A stretch of DNA of 64,000 nucleotides, taken from NCBI RefSeq assembly GCF_000472905.1, contig NZ_AXAR01000010.1, positions 35,453-99,452 of the forward strand. Reading direction: 5' to 3'. Origin of the DNA: Alicyclobacillus pomorum DSM 14955. GTDB lineage: Bacteria > Bacillota > Bacilli > Alicyclobacillales > Alicyclobacillaceae. How positions within the stretch are numbered: the stretch's first letter is position 1; every line of letters begins with the position of its first letter. Below are positions 1 to 8,728 of the stretch, piece by piece. Under the pieces are notes generated by a model. That model saw only the letters and a list, made by a program, of their open reading frames with translations, ran no database searches and was not told the DNA's origin. The translations under genes and the position numbers were made by a program.

Positions 1-133
1 GCTCCAACTTGGTCCCTGTGAATCCGTGGAACAGGATGGCAGCAGGAACAGGCTCCTGCGACGGTGTGTCAGGGATGTGCTCCATTCCCCGTAATGTCAA
101 ACCGTTGTGGATGAGCGTAATGGCGTTTTGCAT
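1..133 (-). CDS. alpha/beta hydrolase, N-terminal fragment (runs off the window start)
   Basis: An open frame reads leftward from an ATG at 133 and leaves the window after 44 codons. Residues 31-42 read as a hydrophobic strand followed by HGFTGTK, the usual oxyanion-hole segment of alpha/beta hydrolases of the esterase or dienelactone hydrolase type. A strong Shine-Dalgarno (GGAGGTG, 142-148) lies 8 nt upstream, which fixes the start. The nucleophile elbow and the acid/His residues lie outside the window, so the substrate cannot be guessed. Confidence 0.7.
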   Translation of the reverse strand, partial: MQNAITLIHNGLTLRGMEHIPDTPSQEPVPAAILFHGFTGTKLE

Positions 134-161
134 GACGTGGCACCTCCAATTTGTGATAGCG

Positions 162-229
162 AGCGATTTGCAACATTCCTCTTGAGCGGTTCAGCGCGAC
201 GAGATGTTGCCCGCGTTTTGCAAATCGCT
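162..229. repeat. 68-bp dispersed inverted-repeat element, copy 1
   Basis: The ends AGCGATTTGCAA (162-173) and TTGCAAATCGCT (218-229) are perfect 12-bp inverted repeats. A second nested pair, GCAACAT and ATGTTGC, lies at 169-175 and 204-210. The reverse complement aligns without gaps over 68 bp with 11636-11703 (54 of 68 matches by hand). It lies between the SGNH hydrolase gene and the hydrolase fragment, so it may act as a transcript-end hairpin. It resembles a REP-type or miniature palindromic element. Confidence 0.7.
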
Positions 230-271
230 GATAGCAGACATCAGTGACAGGCACGCAGGAGGGTCAGCGCG

Positions 272-967
272 TCAACACTCTGCAAACTGAAGGGAGGGGA
301 AAACGCCTTGAAGGTTTTCCGCCACTGTCCGGCTGAGAACGTGGTACCCTTCTGCGGTCGGATGAATTCCGTCCTCACTGAGCAGTCCATCCAGGTCCCC
401 TGCTTCTTTGAATGCGGAACGAACGTCAATCATCAACACGTCCAAGCTTTCCGCCAACTGCTGCAGCGCTCGGTTGTAGAGTCCGTGCCAGTGTTTAATG
501 CCGCCACACAGCGCAATCCAGTGCGCAATGGCCGAACCGTACTGCTTCGCCAACATTCGATAATACCTCGCAGGATCCAGTGGGATCAGGTTCAAAAACA
601 CTGGAACAGCCCCCGCATCGCGGATCTTTTCCGCCAAATGAGCCAGGTTGTCCAAGTACCGCGGGAGCGGAACAATGGTCTCATGTTCGTCATTCGGACG
701 CTCTGCGACCTCTTCCCAGCGGAAGTTACAGTCGTTTCCGCCGATTGCAATCAGCACGCAATCCGGATGATGGCTCAGCACGTCTTTCTCCAGTCGGGCG
801 ACCAACAAGTCCGAGTTGTCGTTGAAAACCCCCTGGTTTACGACCTCCGCCCAGGACCCAAGCGCCTTTTGCAACAAAGCTGGGTAGTTTTCGCGGACAA
901 TCCGCAGCCGTCCTTTCACGTACGAAATCCCGCGTGTGACACTGTCTCCAAAGCAAACGATGTTCAT
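272..967 (-). CDS. SGNH/GDSL-family hydrolase
   Basis: A 231-residue protein of the SGNH esterase/lipase fold. All four blocks are visible: GDS with the nucleophile Ser9 (block I), the Gly near residue 46 (NQGVFND, block II), GGND at 76-79 (block III), and DGIHP with Asp199 and His202 (block V). There is no signal peptide, so it is probably cytoplasmic; the natural ester is unknown. The start ATG at 967 has GGGGGCG upstream. It reads toward the hydrolase fragment, separated from it by the inverted-repeat element. Confidence 0.88.
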   Translation of the reverse strand: MNIVCFGDSVTRGISYVKGRLRIVRENYPALLQKALGSWAEVVNQGVFNDNSDLLVARLEKDVLSHHPDCVLIAIGGNDCNFRWEEVAERPNDEHETIVPLPRYLDNLAHLAEKIRDAGAVPVFLNLIPLDPARYYRMLAKQYGSAIAHWIALCGGIKHWHGLYNRALQQLAESLDVLMIDVRSAFKEAGDLDGLLSEDGIHPTAEGYHVLSRTVAENLQGVFPSLQFAEC

Positions 968-1043
968 GGTAACGCCCCCTGCTCCAACGCCATCACAGTT
1001 AGTCTACCATGAACGGCCACGAGTCACGGGATTCTCGACGGGC

Positions 1044-1087
1044 CATTTGCAACATTCCGCTCACATCGTTCGTCGCGATGTTCAAAC
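1044..1087. repeat. diverged partial copy of the TTTGCAACATT inverted-repeat family
   Basis: The segment begins CATTTGCAACATTCCGCTC and ends CGCGATGTTCAAA. It matches one half of the 162-229 element, including the TTTGCAACATTC core and a facing GATGTT block. It lies in the 260-bp gap between the SGNH hydrolase and the UPF0180 gene. The outer arm is degenerate, so this is a decayed copy at best. Confidence 0.45.
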
Positions 1088-1227
1088 CACGAACAAAAAA
1101 TGACCAGTAGTGCCGTTTTCCGACACTCTGGCCATCGGGAAATGCGGTGTTCACAAACGGGGTGGCGTCTCACCATCCGCTTTGCCGGAGGTCCGCTCCG
1201 GTGATGCTTGTGGATGGTGGGTCCCGG

Positions 1228-1476
1228 TCACTGGAGGTAGTTCTTCACACGTTGGTAGACTTGCTCCGGCGAGAGTCCGTCGCAGGACACGATAGGAATG
1301 TCCGCAATGATGTCCTCCATACCCATGATGTTTTTATCCGCACCGGTGATGCACATGCAGGCCGCCTGTTGCGCGACCGCGCTGCCGTCATTGTCAACAT
1401 CTAACACTTGACAACCCTGCTGCTCCAGGTATTGTTTCACAGGTTCCAATCCACGTTCTACAGCGACTGCTTTCAC
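1228..1476 (-). CDS. UPF0180 family protein (YkuS-like)
   Basis: An 82-residue cytoplasmic protein of unknown function. The pattern of an early G-L-x-x-V-x-x-Y-L, a central C-x-C-I-T-G-A-D-x-N-I-M-G segment, and a C-terminal amphipathic helix matches the UPF0180/YkuS family. The frame is open further upstream, but I place the start at GTG 1476 because GGGAGG lies about 9 nt before it and family members begin here. It may share a transcript with bioY (92-bp gap, no clear terminator). Confidence 0.75.
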   Translation of the reverse strand: MKAVAVERGLEPVKQYLEQQGCQVLDVDNDGSAVAQQAACMCITGADKNIMGMEDIIADIPIVSCDGLSPEQVYQRVKNYLQ

Positions 1477-1568
1477 TTTGTCGAGCCTCCCTTGCAATAT
1501 CGCGAACTCGACAATCAATGTCTCCCAAAGCGTCCAAAGTTATGCAGTGACGTTGACCCTTCAAGTGA

Positions 1569-2153
1569 TTAGGCACCGAGTTTGACAACACCGCTTGAAG
1601 AAGAGCCAATGATGCCTGCGGGATACGCGCGCCGAACGGCTGTGGCAATCACGGCGGTCACAAACGCTTTGGCAATGTCCCCAGGGAGGAATGGATAGCA
1701 ACCCGCCACCATCGCCTTGGACATGGACATCTTCGCCACCGCTGCCAGCCATGGCACGCCAATCACATATGTGAACAAAGCACCGAATACGGTGATGACG
1801 ACAAATGAAAGAATGAAGTTCAGAACGGTGTTCTTAGCTTTCAGTCGCGAAAGGACCAAGCCGGTCAACAACGCATTGAACGGCCAAGCGATGATGTACC
1901 CACCAGTGGGACCGAGCAGGTGAGAAATACCACCGGATCCGCCAAGCATGGGCACGCCGATGGCTGTCAACAGAATCACCAGGAAAATACTGAAAAACCC
2001 GTACAAAGGTCCGAGCAGCGCCCCTGCCAGCATCGGTACAATGTTTTCAAGAACGACCGGTACTGGGCTCCATGGAATTGGAATCTGCACAAAGCTGAAA
2101 ACCGCCAATAATGCCGCAAACAGTGCACTTAAGACAATGCCACGTGTCTTCAT
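1569..2153 (-). CDS. bioY: BioY, biotin-specific S component of an ECF transporter
   Basis: A 194-residue membrane protein with about six helices. It shows the BioY features of an N-terminal alanine-rich helix, the IPIPWSPVPV loop, GALLGPLYG and the GPTGGYI motif near residue 90. BioY binds biotin and works with an energising A-A'-T module. That module is encoded divergently immediately to the right (2254-4877), and the shared intergenic region carries a BirA-like palindrome, which supports biotin as substrate. Confidence 0.95.
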   Translation of the reverse strand: MKTRGIVLSALFAALLAVFSFVQIPIPWSPVPVVLENIVPMLAGALLGPLYGFFSIFLVILLTAIGVPMLGGSGGISHLLGPTGGYIIAWPFNALLTGLVLSRLKAKNTVLNFILSFVVITVFGALFTYVIGVPWLAAVAKMSMSKAMVAGCYPFLPGDIAKAFVTAVIATAVRRAYPAGIIGSSSSGVVKLGA

Positions 2154-2171
2154 TGCGTATCTCCTTCCTCT

Positions 2172-2203
2172 TTGTTAACTTGTATTCATAATCAAGTTAA
2201 CAA
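2172..2203. promoter_or_regulatory. BirA-type biotin operator between bioY and the ecf genes
   Basis: TTGTTAACTTG (2172-2182) and CAAGTTAACAA (2193-2203) are a perfect 11-bp inverted repeat with a 10-bp spacer. This matches the TTGTTAAC-N(14-16)-GTTAACAA architecture of BirA operators. The site is centred in the intergenic region between bioY (start 2153) and ecfA (start 2254), so one biotinyl-AMP-bound BirA dimer could repress both directions. The site is seen directly; repression is inferred from known BirA biology. Confidence 0.85.
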
Positions 2204-2253
2204 TTTCGTTGATAGAATACACACTGCAGATGCAAAAGGCAATAGGAGGACGT

Positions 2254-3072
2254 ATGTCGATTCATATCTCGTGCAAGGACGTCAGCGTCGCTTACGCCCG
2301 CGATGGCCAGGTCGAGTACGCCTTGCGGGATTTCACCGTGGCGATTCCACGCGGCCAATGGGTGGCTGTTGTCGGCACCAACGGAAGCGGTAAATCCACG
2401 TTGGGCCGCGTACTCTCCGGATTATGCCCGATTTCCCGCGGGGACGTCGTGATTTCTCCAAGCGACCAGGGTCATTCGAAAGTGGGCTTGGTGTTTCAAG
2501 ACCCGAATGCGCAAATCGTCGGTCAAACGGTGTCTGAGGACATCGCGTTTGGCCTGGAGAACATCGGAACCCCTCCGCACGACATCCCGAACCGCGTGGC
2601 GGCTGCTTTATCGGCGGTTGGACTGCGGGTCTCTCCGGATACGCCCGTGGAAACTTTGTCCGGAGGGCAGAAACAACTGCTCTGCGTGGCGGCAACGCTG
2701 GCCATGCGCCCGACAGGCATTGTCTTTGACGAGGTGACTGCCATGCAAAGTCCCCGCATTCGCTTGGCGTTATTACAAGTTGCCAAGCGCCTGCGAGACG
2801 AAGGTGTCACTGTCCTCTGGGTCACGCAATGGCTTGACGAGCTGGCCTACGCTGACCGAGTGATTGCGCTCGACCGCGGCCACAAAGTCTATGACGGGCC
2901 GGTGCGCGCGTTCTTCGAGCGGATGCACGGCCAGCCGAGCGCTTGTGAACTACTCGGATTTTCTCGACCATTCGTCGTGGAAGTCGCCGACGAGTTGCGA
3001 AACGCTGGTATGGAACTGACAGACCTGCCCCTGACGCCAGAGGCGCTGGCCAAGGCGGTGATGGCGCGATGA
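2254..3072 (+). CDS. ECF transporter ATP-binding protein with degenerate H-loop and D-loop
   Basis: A 272-residue ABC ATPase. Walker A is GTNGSGKST (41-49), followed by a Q-loop (VFQDPN), the signature LSGGQKQ and a Walker B ending FDE. The segment after Walker B reads VTAMQSP instead of the usual PTxxLDP, and the H-loop His is replaced by Gln (WVTQWLDE). This subunit probably contributes a non-canonical ATP site in a heterodimer with the next gene product. The start ATG at 2254 has AGGAGG 6 nt upstream. It overlaps the next gene by 4 bp (ATGA). Confidence 0.88.
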   Translation: MSIHISCKDVSVAYARDGQVEYALRDFTVAIPRGQWVAVVGTNGSGKSTLGRVLSGLCPISRGDVVISPSDQGHSKVGLVFQDPNAQIVGQTVSEDIAFGLENIGTPPHDIPNRVAAALSAVGLRVSPDTPVETLSGGQKQLLCVAATLAMRPTGIVFDEVTAMQSPRIRLALLQVAKRLRDEGVTVLWVTQWLDELAYADRVIALDRGHKVYDGPVRAFFERMHGQPSACELLGFSRPFVVEVADELRNAGMELTDLPLTPEALAKAVMAR

Positions 3073-4877
3073 CCATCACCCTGCAAAACCTGTCGGTGGC
3101 TGCCACAGGAGCACACCAACGGCTCATCCTACAAAACCTGTCCGCCACGTTTGCGGATGGTCAGATTATCCTGGTGATAGGCGAGCCAGGCTCCGGAAAA
3201 TCGACTTTGTTACAAGCCATCTCCGGCCTGCTTCCTCTGGCCTCGGGCAACATTCTGTACGACGGAACACCGCTGTGGACGGGCAGCAAGGTCAATGGCA
3301 CAGTTCTCTTTGATATCGGCGTAGTTTTTCAACACCCAGAGGCACAGTTGTTCGCGGAGACCGTGGACAAAGAGTTGCGTTACTCACTGCACCCTTACAA
3401 GATGTCCCATGCCGATGCAAAGCAGCGAATGGAGCAATCCCTAATGGATGTTCAACTGTCCCGCGACGTGTTGCCCAAGTTCCCGCTGGTCCTGAGTGGT
3501 GGACAGAAGCGCCGGGTTGCGCTCGCCTCGACTTGGGTGACCGAGCCCGCCTGGTTGTTCCTCGATGAACCGACCGCAGGGCTCGATCCGCAGGCCACCC
3601 GACACCTGGTCGACTACCTGGTTCAACAGCGGGATGAGCGAAAAGAGCACGGTTGCATTGTCGTCGCCACACACGATTTGGACGCCCTGTTGCCCATTGC
3701 GGATCAGGTGCTGATTCTCAAGCAAGGAACAGTGACAGCCGTGTGCACGCCGCAAGAGCTCTATCAGAAACCGGACATCCTGCTGGAGAGCGGTGTTGGA
3801 CTACCGAGCGCGATGGCCGTTGCTGAAGCGCTGCGCCAGCGTGGAATACGACTGCCTGCGGTTCCAACCAACCCAGCCGACTTTGCGCACGCGCTGCTCG
3901 AAGTAGTGCAACCGCAACCGGTCATGGCGGGCGTTGGTGGACCTGCTCTGACACAAGGAATCTCGAAACAAATTCGCCGTCAAACGGCCGCGGTACACGT
4001 GACGCAGGAACCCGCGATGAGTCCAGTCGGCGATGGGTCAGCGCATGGAGTGGCTTCCAATCACTCCGTTCAGTTCCCTGATACGGCATTCTTCGACGAC
4101 GTACTTCCATCGGGCGGTTCTGGACGCAAGACATGGCTGCAACAAACCGATGTTCGCGCAAAATGGCTATCGTACCTGGTGGTGTCCGTGGCCATTCTCG
4201 CGCAGCACTCGGTACCCGGGTATCTGCTCGGCGCCGCGCTGATCATCGGCGTTGTCGCAACGTCTGGCGTCTCCTTGCAGCAGTACCGCATCGCGCTCCC
4301 ATTTCTCGTGATGTTGTCCTTTTCCGTCGCACTGTCCGGGCTGCGATTCGGTGATGGAGCAGGCGGGTTCGGGATTGGTTACGCTTGGTCTAGAGGGCTA
4401 CACACGTTCCTCGCGTTCTATAAAATTCTGTTGATCCTTATACTCAGCGTGCCACTGACCACCACCACAACGACGCTGGAAATCAAACAAGGTCTGGAGC
4501 GGCTCTGGGGGTGGAAGTGGAGGCCCGCCATCGTGGAAGCCATCACACTCGGCGCGGCACTGACGTTGCGCTTCATCCCTCTGATGTGGGGAGAGTGGCA
4601 GCGATTCTCCCGCATTGTTCGAGCGCGAGCCAAGTCCTCTGCGCGGTTTGGACGGATTCGCTTGCGGGATGTCCCAGCGATTGTGGTACCGCTGCTCCTG
4701 TCCGTCGTCCAGATGGGAGATACCTTGGCCACCGCCATGGAAGCCCGCGGATATGCGGCGTCCGAGCGCAGTCACACGCGCCCTGCCACCATGCCGTGGA
4801 AACGCCGAGACGTAACCGTGGCAGGACTGAGCCTACTTTTGTGTGTACTGCTGTTTGCAGTGAGCCGATTCACGTGA
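3069..4877 (+). CDS. fused ECF ATPase and transmembrane T component (EcfA-EcfT)
   Basis: A 602-residue fusion. The first ~270 residues are a complete ABC ATPase: GEPGSGKST Walker A, LSGGQKRR signature, FLDEPTAGLDP Walker B and ATHDLD H-loop. A ~80-residue low-complexity linker follows. The last ~250 residues are a polytopic EcfT domain with the coupling-helix motif AMEARGY near the end. Members of this system are normally separate A and T polypeptides. Together with the preceding ATPase and divergent bioY it forms a complete biotin ECF module; service to other S components cannot be excluded. Confidence 0.9.
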   Translation: MTITLQNLSVAATGAHQRLILQNLSATFADGQIILVIGEPGSGKSTLLQAISGLLPLASGNILYDGTPLWTGSKVNGTVLFDIGVVFQHPEAQLFAETVDKELRYSLHPYKMSHADAKQRMEQSLMDVQLSRDVLPKFPLVLSGGQKRRVALASTWVTEPAWLFLDEPTAGLDPQATRHLVDYLVQQRDERKEHGCIVVATHDLDALLPIADQVLILKQGTVTAVCTPQELYQKPDILLESGVGLPSAMAVAEALRQRGIRLPAVPTNPADFAHALLEVVQPQPVMAGVGGPALTQGISKQIRRQTAAVHVTQEPAMSPVGDGSAHGVASNHSVQFPDTAFFDDVLPSGGSGRKTWLQQTDVRAKWLSYLVVSVAILAQHSVPGYLLGAALIIGVVATSGVSLQQYRIALPFLVMLSFSVALSGLRFGDGAGGFGIGYAWSRGLHTFLAFYKILLILILSVPLTTTTTTLEIKQGLERLWGWKWRPAIVEAITLGAALTLRFIPLMWGEWQRFSRIVRARAKSSARFGRIRLRDVPAIVVPLLLSVVQMGDTLATAMEARGYAASERSHTRPATMPWKRRDVTVAGLSLLLCVLLFAVSRFT

Positions 4878-4878
4878 C

Positions 4879-4913
4879 AAGCCGACCATGGGGCATCCCG
4901 TGGTCGGCTTTTG
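4879..4913 (+). terminator. intrinsic terminator of the ecf operon
   Basis: AAGCCGACCA and TGGTCGGCTT pair as a 10-bp stem immediately after the stop codon, followed by TTTTG. Confidence 0.85.
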
Positions 4914-4995
4914 TCTCACCTGATTTGTTTCAGTAATTTTCAAATATAACGACAAACAACGGATTCAGCACAATACAAAGCGCTCGTTTATCACA

Positions 4996-5292
4996 TTACG
5001 CGCCAGAGGACATGCTTGCGTAGATTTCATCAAACAGAGTCGCTTCCTCAAAGTCGGCTTTGGTCAGCCCACCCTGGTGCCACGTGGTCAGGCGCAAGGT
5101 TACAAACTTGTAGTCAATCGCGATGAATGGATGATGATTCTTGACTTCAGCAATGTCAGCCACCGCATTGGCAAACGCCATCGCATTGCGAAACGACTCG
5201 AACCGGTAACGCCGGACAATGCTCTTCTGATCCAGGGTCCAATCGGCGACCTTGGCCAGTTCCTGAGCAATTTCACTTTCCGTCAACTTCAC
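4996..5292 (-). CDS. pterin-4-alpha-carbinolamine dehydratase family protein
   Basis: A 98-residue protein of the PCD/DCoH fold. The signature NHHPFIAIDYKFVTLRL is present near residues 52-68, followed by TTWHQGGLT; the histidines of NHHP are the catalytic pair. The enzyme dehydrates 4a-hydroxytetrahydropterin, recycling the cofactor of aromatic amino acid hydroxylases. No hydroxylase is visible nearby, so a molybdopterin or folate-related role is possible. It starts 3 bp after the stop of the upstream EamA gene, so the two form an operon. Confidence 0.9.
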   Translation of the reverse strand: MKLTESEIAQELAKVADWTLDQKSIVRRYRFESFRNAMAFANAVADIAEVKNHHPFIAIDYKFVTLRLTTWHQGGLTKADFEEATLFDEIYASMSSGA

Positions 5293-5295
5293 GTC

Positions 5296-6231
5296 TCATC
5301 CCTCCGTTCCTTGAGATGGATATGAAGTACACACCTGCGGCATGTCAGCGTTTGGCTTGGCTGTCCCTACAGCCTTGCGACTCCCCCACAAGTTCACGAT
5401 GATGACACCGACCAGTGCGACCATGCCACCAACGATAGAGAGCGCGGTGGGGATTTCACCAAGCCAGATCCAACCAATCAGAATGGCGAGAACAGGAGTG
5501 ATGTACAAGGAGCTGGTGACCCCTGCGGTCTTCCCACTGGACAGGGCAATCGCCCACGCCACGTAGGCAATCGCTGCCGGGAACACGCCGATGTAGATGC
5601 CGGACCAGGTCGCGGCAGCAGTTGCGTGCGTCACATCGTGCCAAAACCCAGGTAAAAAGACGAGCATTGGCACTGTGCCAGTCCAGGTAAAGTACGCGGT
5701 CAGGTCAATCGCCGAATAGCGCGCAAACAACGGCTTTTGAAATACAAAAAACATAGAAGTCGCAAGCGCAGACAACAAAATCAGCAGCGCACCTTTCGTA
5801 AATCCTGGATGTTCCCCGGATCCAAACGTAATCAAAGCAATGCCTGCAAAGCCGAGTAAAATCCCGAACCATCCCGTTCCACTCAAGCGCTCTCCGAGCA
5901 CAACGGCCGCAATGAGCGCTGTGATTGCCGGGGCCGCCGCAATCAGGAGGCTCGCCGTCCCGGAAGGGACCGTCATCTCGCCAAACGTCAAGGCAATGTG
6001 GTAAATCGAAATGCCGCAAACACCGAGCCCAATCACCCGCGGCCAATCTTTGCGTTCGGGAACTTTCACCTTGCGTACCAGCGCGTACACCACAAACACC
6101 AGTGACGCACTGAGAAAGCGCAACAAAACGAGATGCCCAGGAGAATAGCCTCCGAACAAGCCGGCACGGATGCCAGCGAACGCCGAAGACCAGAATACCA
6201 ACGTCACCGCCACTGCAAGAAGCGTCTTCAT
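5296..6231 (-). CDS. EamA/DMT-family exporter
   Basis: A 311-residue membrane protein with ten predicted helices in two EamA repeats; each repeat ends in the family's Gly/Ala-rich helix (LLGFAGIALITFG in the first, VGGMVALVGVIIV in the second). Such drug/metabolite transporters export amino acids or other small metabolites; substrate unknown. A GTG 15 bp upstream (6246) is in frame, but GGAG about 9 nt before ATG 6231 favours the shorter form. It is co-transcribed with the pterin dehydratase gene. Confidence 0.88.
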   Translation of the reverse strand: MKTLLAVAVTLVFWSSAFAGIRAGLFGGYSPGHLVLLRFLSASLVFVVYALVRKVKVPERKDWPRVIGLGVCGISIYHIALTFGEMTVPSGTASLLIAAAPAITALIAAVVLGERLSGTGWFGILLGFAGIALITFGSGEHPGFTKGALLILLSALATSMFFVFQKPLFARYSAIDLTAYFTWTGTVPMLVFLPGFWHDVTHATAAATWSGIYIGVFPAAIAYVAWAIALSSGKTAGVTSSLYITPVLAILIGWIWLGEIPTALSIVGGMVALVGVIIVNLWGSRKAVGTAKPNADMPQVCTSYPSQGTEG

Positions 6232-6364
6232 TTGCAACTGCTCCACCCCATGTCTCTAAACTCCCACACACATTTGCATCCTATCATACTTCTTTCGGAT
6301 GAGCTGTTACGATGTACATGGTTTCGTGGTATCCTTGAGTCATCCATGTTCTGGGGGTCGTTTT

Positions 6365-6646
6365 ATGGATGCAATTCTGGCGGCTCTAAAAGAAATGCAA
6401 GAACAAATGAATTCTCGGTTTGACCAGATGGATTCCCGTCTGAATCAAATGGAGTCCCGTCTTGACCGTATTGACCGAGAACTAATTGAGTTACGCAATG
6501 AAATCAAGATCACCCAGCAGGCCGTACTCGACACCAACGAACAATTGCTGTCTGAGATACGTGATGTTAAACAACGGTTAGACCTACATCGCCAGAAGTT
6601 CACATTTCTAGAAGAAGAGATTCACATACTGAAGGCAAATCAATGA
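6365..6646 (+). CDS. small coiled-coil protein
   Basis: A 93-residue soluble protein. After an amphipathic start (MDAILAALKEMQ) comes a near-perfect 7-residue periodicity: FDQMDSR, LNQMESR, LDRIDRE, then further heptads to the C-terminus, so nearly the whole chain should form a coiled coil. There is no catalytic motif or membrane segment. GGGGGT upstream supports ATG 6365; a longer in-frame start at 6299 has no comparable site. Similar small proteins are common in Firmicutes without known function. Confidence 0.7.
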   Translation: MDAILAALKEMQEQMNSRFDQMDSRLNQMESRLDRIDRELIELRNEIKITQQAVLDTNEQLLSEIRDVKQRLDLHRQKFTFLEEEIHILKANQ

Positions 6647-6668
6647 TCACCTGCACGGTGGTCTTTTT
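6645..6668 (+). terminator. intrinsic terminator of the coiled-coil gene
   Basis: GATCACC and GGTGGTC pair (one G-T) across a 5-nt loop and are followed by TTTTTG. The stem begins inside the stop codon. Confidence 0.65.
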
Positions 6669-6697
6669 GTCACCTCAATGAGAAAACAGAAACGTGG

Positions 6698-6745
6698 ACA
6701 GAGACAATCCCAGTGTATCCATGATGACACTGGGATTGTCTCTGT
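6698..6745 (-). terminator. 19-bp perfect hairpin downstream of sat
   Basis: ACAGAGACAATCCCAGTGT (6698-6716) and its exact complement (6727-6745) enclose a 10-nt loop. On the minus strand it begins 22 bp after the sat stop and is followed by a T-rich but interrupted tract (CCACGTTTCTGTTTTC). It most likely ends the sat transcript and stabilises its 3' end. Confidence 0.6.
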
Positions 6746-6767
6746 ATGCTTGTGCGTACAGGGGAAC

Positions 6768-7958
6768 CTACCGGGCAGAGCTGGTCGGGACACTTGTGCT
6801 CTCTTCCGCCAAGCCCTGTACCAGAACCTCTGCAACTTCCGGCCTCGTGAATTTTGTGGATGGCTTATCGCCTGCGCGTAGAATGGCGCGTACGTTCGTA
6901 CCAGACAAAATGTACCTATCCTCAGCACGATGGGGACACGTTTTCTCGGACGCCATGCCGTCACACTTGTGACAGTAGAAGCTGTTTTCGAAGAACAGCG
7001 GTGTAATGCCGAGCTCCTGCGGCGAAAAGTGGCTGAATATCTTCTGGGCATCGTACGTAGCGTAGTAGTTGCCCACGCCCGCGTGGTCGCGTCCGACAAT
7101 GAAATGCGTGCAACCGTAGTTCTTGCGGACCAGTGCGTGGAAAACCGCCTCCCGAGGCCCTGCGTACCGCATGGCTCCGGGGTACACAGCAAAAAACACC
7201 CGGTTCACCGGATAGTAGTGTTTCAACAGAACCTGGTAACTTTTCATCCGTACGGTCGCAGGGATGTCGTCCGGTTTCGTCTCGCCCACCAGCGGGTTCA
7301 GAAACAGTCCATCGACGATTTCCAGCGCGGACTTCTGAATATACTCATGTGCGCGATGTACGGGGTTGCGCGTCTGAAAACCGACAACGGTTCGCCAGCC
7401 GCGCGCTGAAAACGCAATACGCGTATGAACAGGATCCAGGTAGTACGTTGCAAACTCTGCCGGTTCCACGCGATTGACGAGCCAGATGGGGCCAGCCGCG
7501 TAATAGGGAGGACGGGAGAGAAGTCGTTGCACCCCAGGATGCGCCTCGTCTGTGGTGCCAAACACGGCTTGCGCCTCCCAGGTCTTGTCGTACCGAAAGA
7601 CCTCCTCCACCTCCATGATCCCGTAGACAGCGCCATCCTGCCCGGTCAAAGCCACTCGTTCGTGCAGTGCAATCTGCTGTGCCTGTTCCTCGGTGATGGG
7701 CAAGGTCACTGGAATCGTCCATATTTCTCCGCTGACGAGGCGCATTCGCTCGAGAATGCTCTCCCAGTCCTTTTTCCCCACAAAGCCAGTCAACGGCGAA
7801 AAGGCACCAACGCCAATCAACTCTAAGTCTGACAGCGACCAGTTGTCCAACGGAATCTTCTTATAGTAAACAGCGTCCTCGAGTGCAGCGCGCCGCAGTG
7901 CGCCCGTTAGTTGTCGCTGCACCAATGTCCCGCCGTGAGCGGCAATCAGATCCGACAT
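6768..7958 (-). CDS. sat: sulfate adenylyltransferase (ATP sulfurylase)
   Basis: A 396-residue monomeric-type ATP sulfurylase making adenylyl sulfate (APS) from sulfate and [14 protein letters not shown] lies at 195-205 with the catalytic HRAH, and GRDHAGVG follows near residue 280. The C-terminal [15 protein letters not shown] stretch matches the zinc-binding site of many bacterial enzymes. The start is taken as ATG 7958 because of AAGGGGA upstream. cysH lies 83 bp upstream with no obvious terminator between them, giving sulfate to sulfite in two steps; no APS kinase is in the window. Confidence 0.95.
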   Translation of the reverse strand: MSDLIAAHGGTLVQRQLTGALRRAALEDAVYYKKIPLDNWSLSDLELIGVGAFSPLTGFVGKKDWESILERMRLVSGEIWTIPVTLPITEEQAQQIALHERVALTGQDGAVYGIMEVEEVFRYDKTWEAQAVFGTTDEAHPGVQRLLSRPPYYAAGPIWLVNRVEPAEFATYYLDPVHTRIAFSARGWRTVVGFQTRNPVHRAHEYIQKSALEIVDGLFLNPLVGETKPDDIPATVRMKSYQVLLKHYYPVNRVFFAVYPGAMRYAGPREAVFHALVRKNYGCTHFIVGRDHAGVGNYYATYDAQKIFSHFSPQELGITPLFFENSFYCHKCDGMASEKTCPHRAEDRYILSGTNVRAILRAGDKPSTKFTRPEVAEVLVQGLAEESTSVPTSSAR

Positions 7959-8041
7959 GACGATTTCCCCTTCCCATAGCAAAATGCGCAAGCCAAGACA
8001 CCACAGCGAGCTGCCGCGGCATCATCTGCGGTACAGACCGC

Positions 8042-8728
8042 TCATTTGTGCAATCCGCACTCTATCTTTTCAAATCCAGCCCAGCGGCCACTGCGTGGAT
8101 TGCCTCCCGATGTTACGGGTGCGGTGCAGTGCCTGCAACCAATGCTCGGATATCCGACGTCATGCAGCGGATTGTAGGGGACGCCGTGCGCGTGCAAGTA
8201 GGTCCACACGTCTTCGTGCGACCAACGAACCAAGGGATTGACTTTCAACAGATGAAACTTGGCGTCCCATTCCACCGGCTTTGCGTGTTTGCGCATGGGT
8301 GTCTGTTCTCTCCGAATACCGGTAATCCACGCGTCATATCCACTCAGGGTGCGCTTCAACGGTTGGACCTTGCGAAGGTTGCAGCACAGATTCGGATCCC
8401 GCTTCCACAGTTCCTCTCCGTGGTGCATTGCTTGTTCCGCTAAGGTCAAGTCCGACTTCACTCGAATGAGGTGCGCAATACCGTATCGGGCGACGGATTG
8501 TTCAATGAGTTGATAAGTCTCTGAAAACAAAACATCGGTGTCCAGGTAGAACACGTGAGTTTCCGGGCGAATTTTCATAATCATGTCTAGCAGCACCATA
8601 TCCTCGGCGCCGAAACTGCAGGCAAACGTAATATTCGGAGCTCGCTCAAACGCCCCTCGCAAGATGTCTTGCGCCGACCTGCACTCGTATTCCTCGGCGA
8701 GACTCGAGAGTTGACGTTGGTCGTACAT
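8042..8728 (-). CDS. cysH: adenylyl-sulfate (APS) reductase, CysH family
   Basis: A 228-residue protein. The C-C pair at 115-116 and C-x-x-C at 198-201 are the four ligands of the [4Fe-4S] cluster that mark APS reductases; PAPS-only enzymes lack them. The catalytic cysteine is in the C-terminal ECGLH motif (Cys224), and the P-loop-like FACSFGAEDMVLL lies near 35-47. The enzyme makes sulfite from APS using thioredoxin. The frame is open 86 codons upstream, but homologues begin near ATG 8728. It precedes sat on the same strand. Confidence 0.93.
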   Translation of the reverse strand: MYDQRQLSSLAEEYECRSAQDILRGAFERAPNITFACSFGAEDMVLLDMIMKIRPETHVFYLDTDVLFSETYQLIEQSVARYGIAHLIRVKSDLTLAEQAMHHGEELWKRDPNLCCNLRKVQPLKRTLSGYDAWITGIRREQTPMRKHAKPVEWDAKFHLLKVNPLVRWSHEDVWTYLHAHGVPYNPLHDVGYPSIGCRHCTAPVTSGGNPRSGRWAGFEKIECGLHK

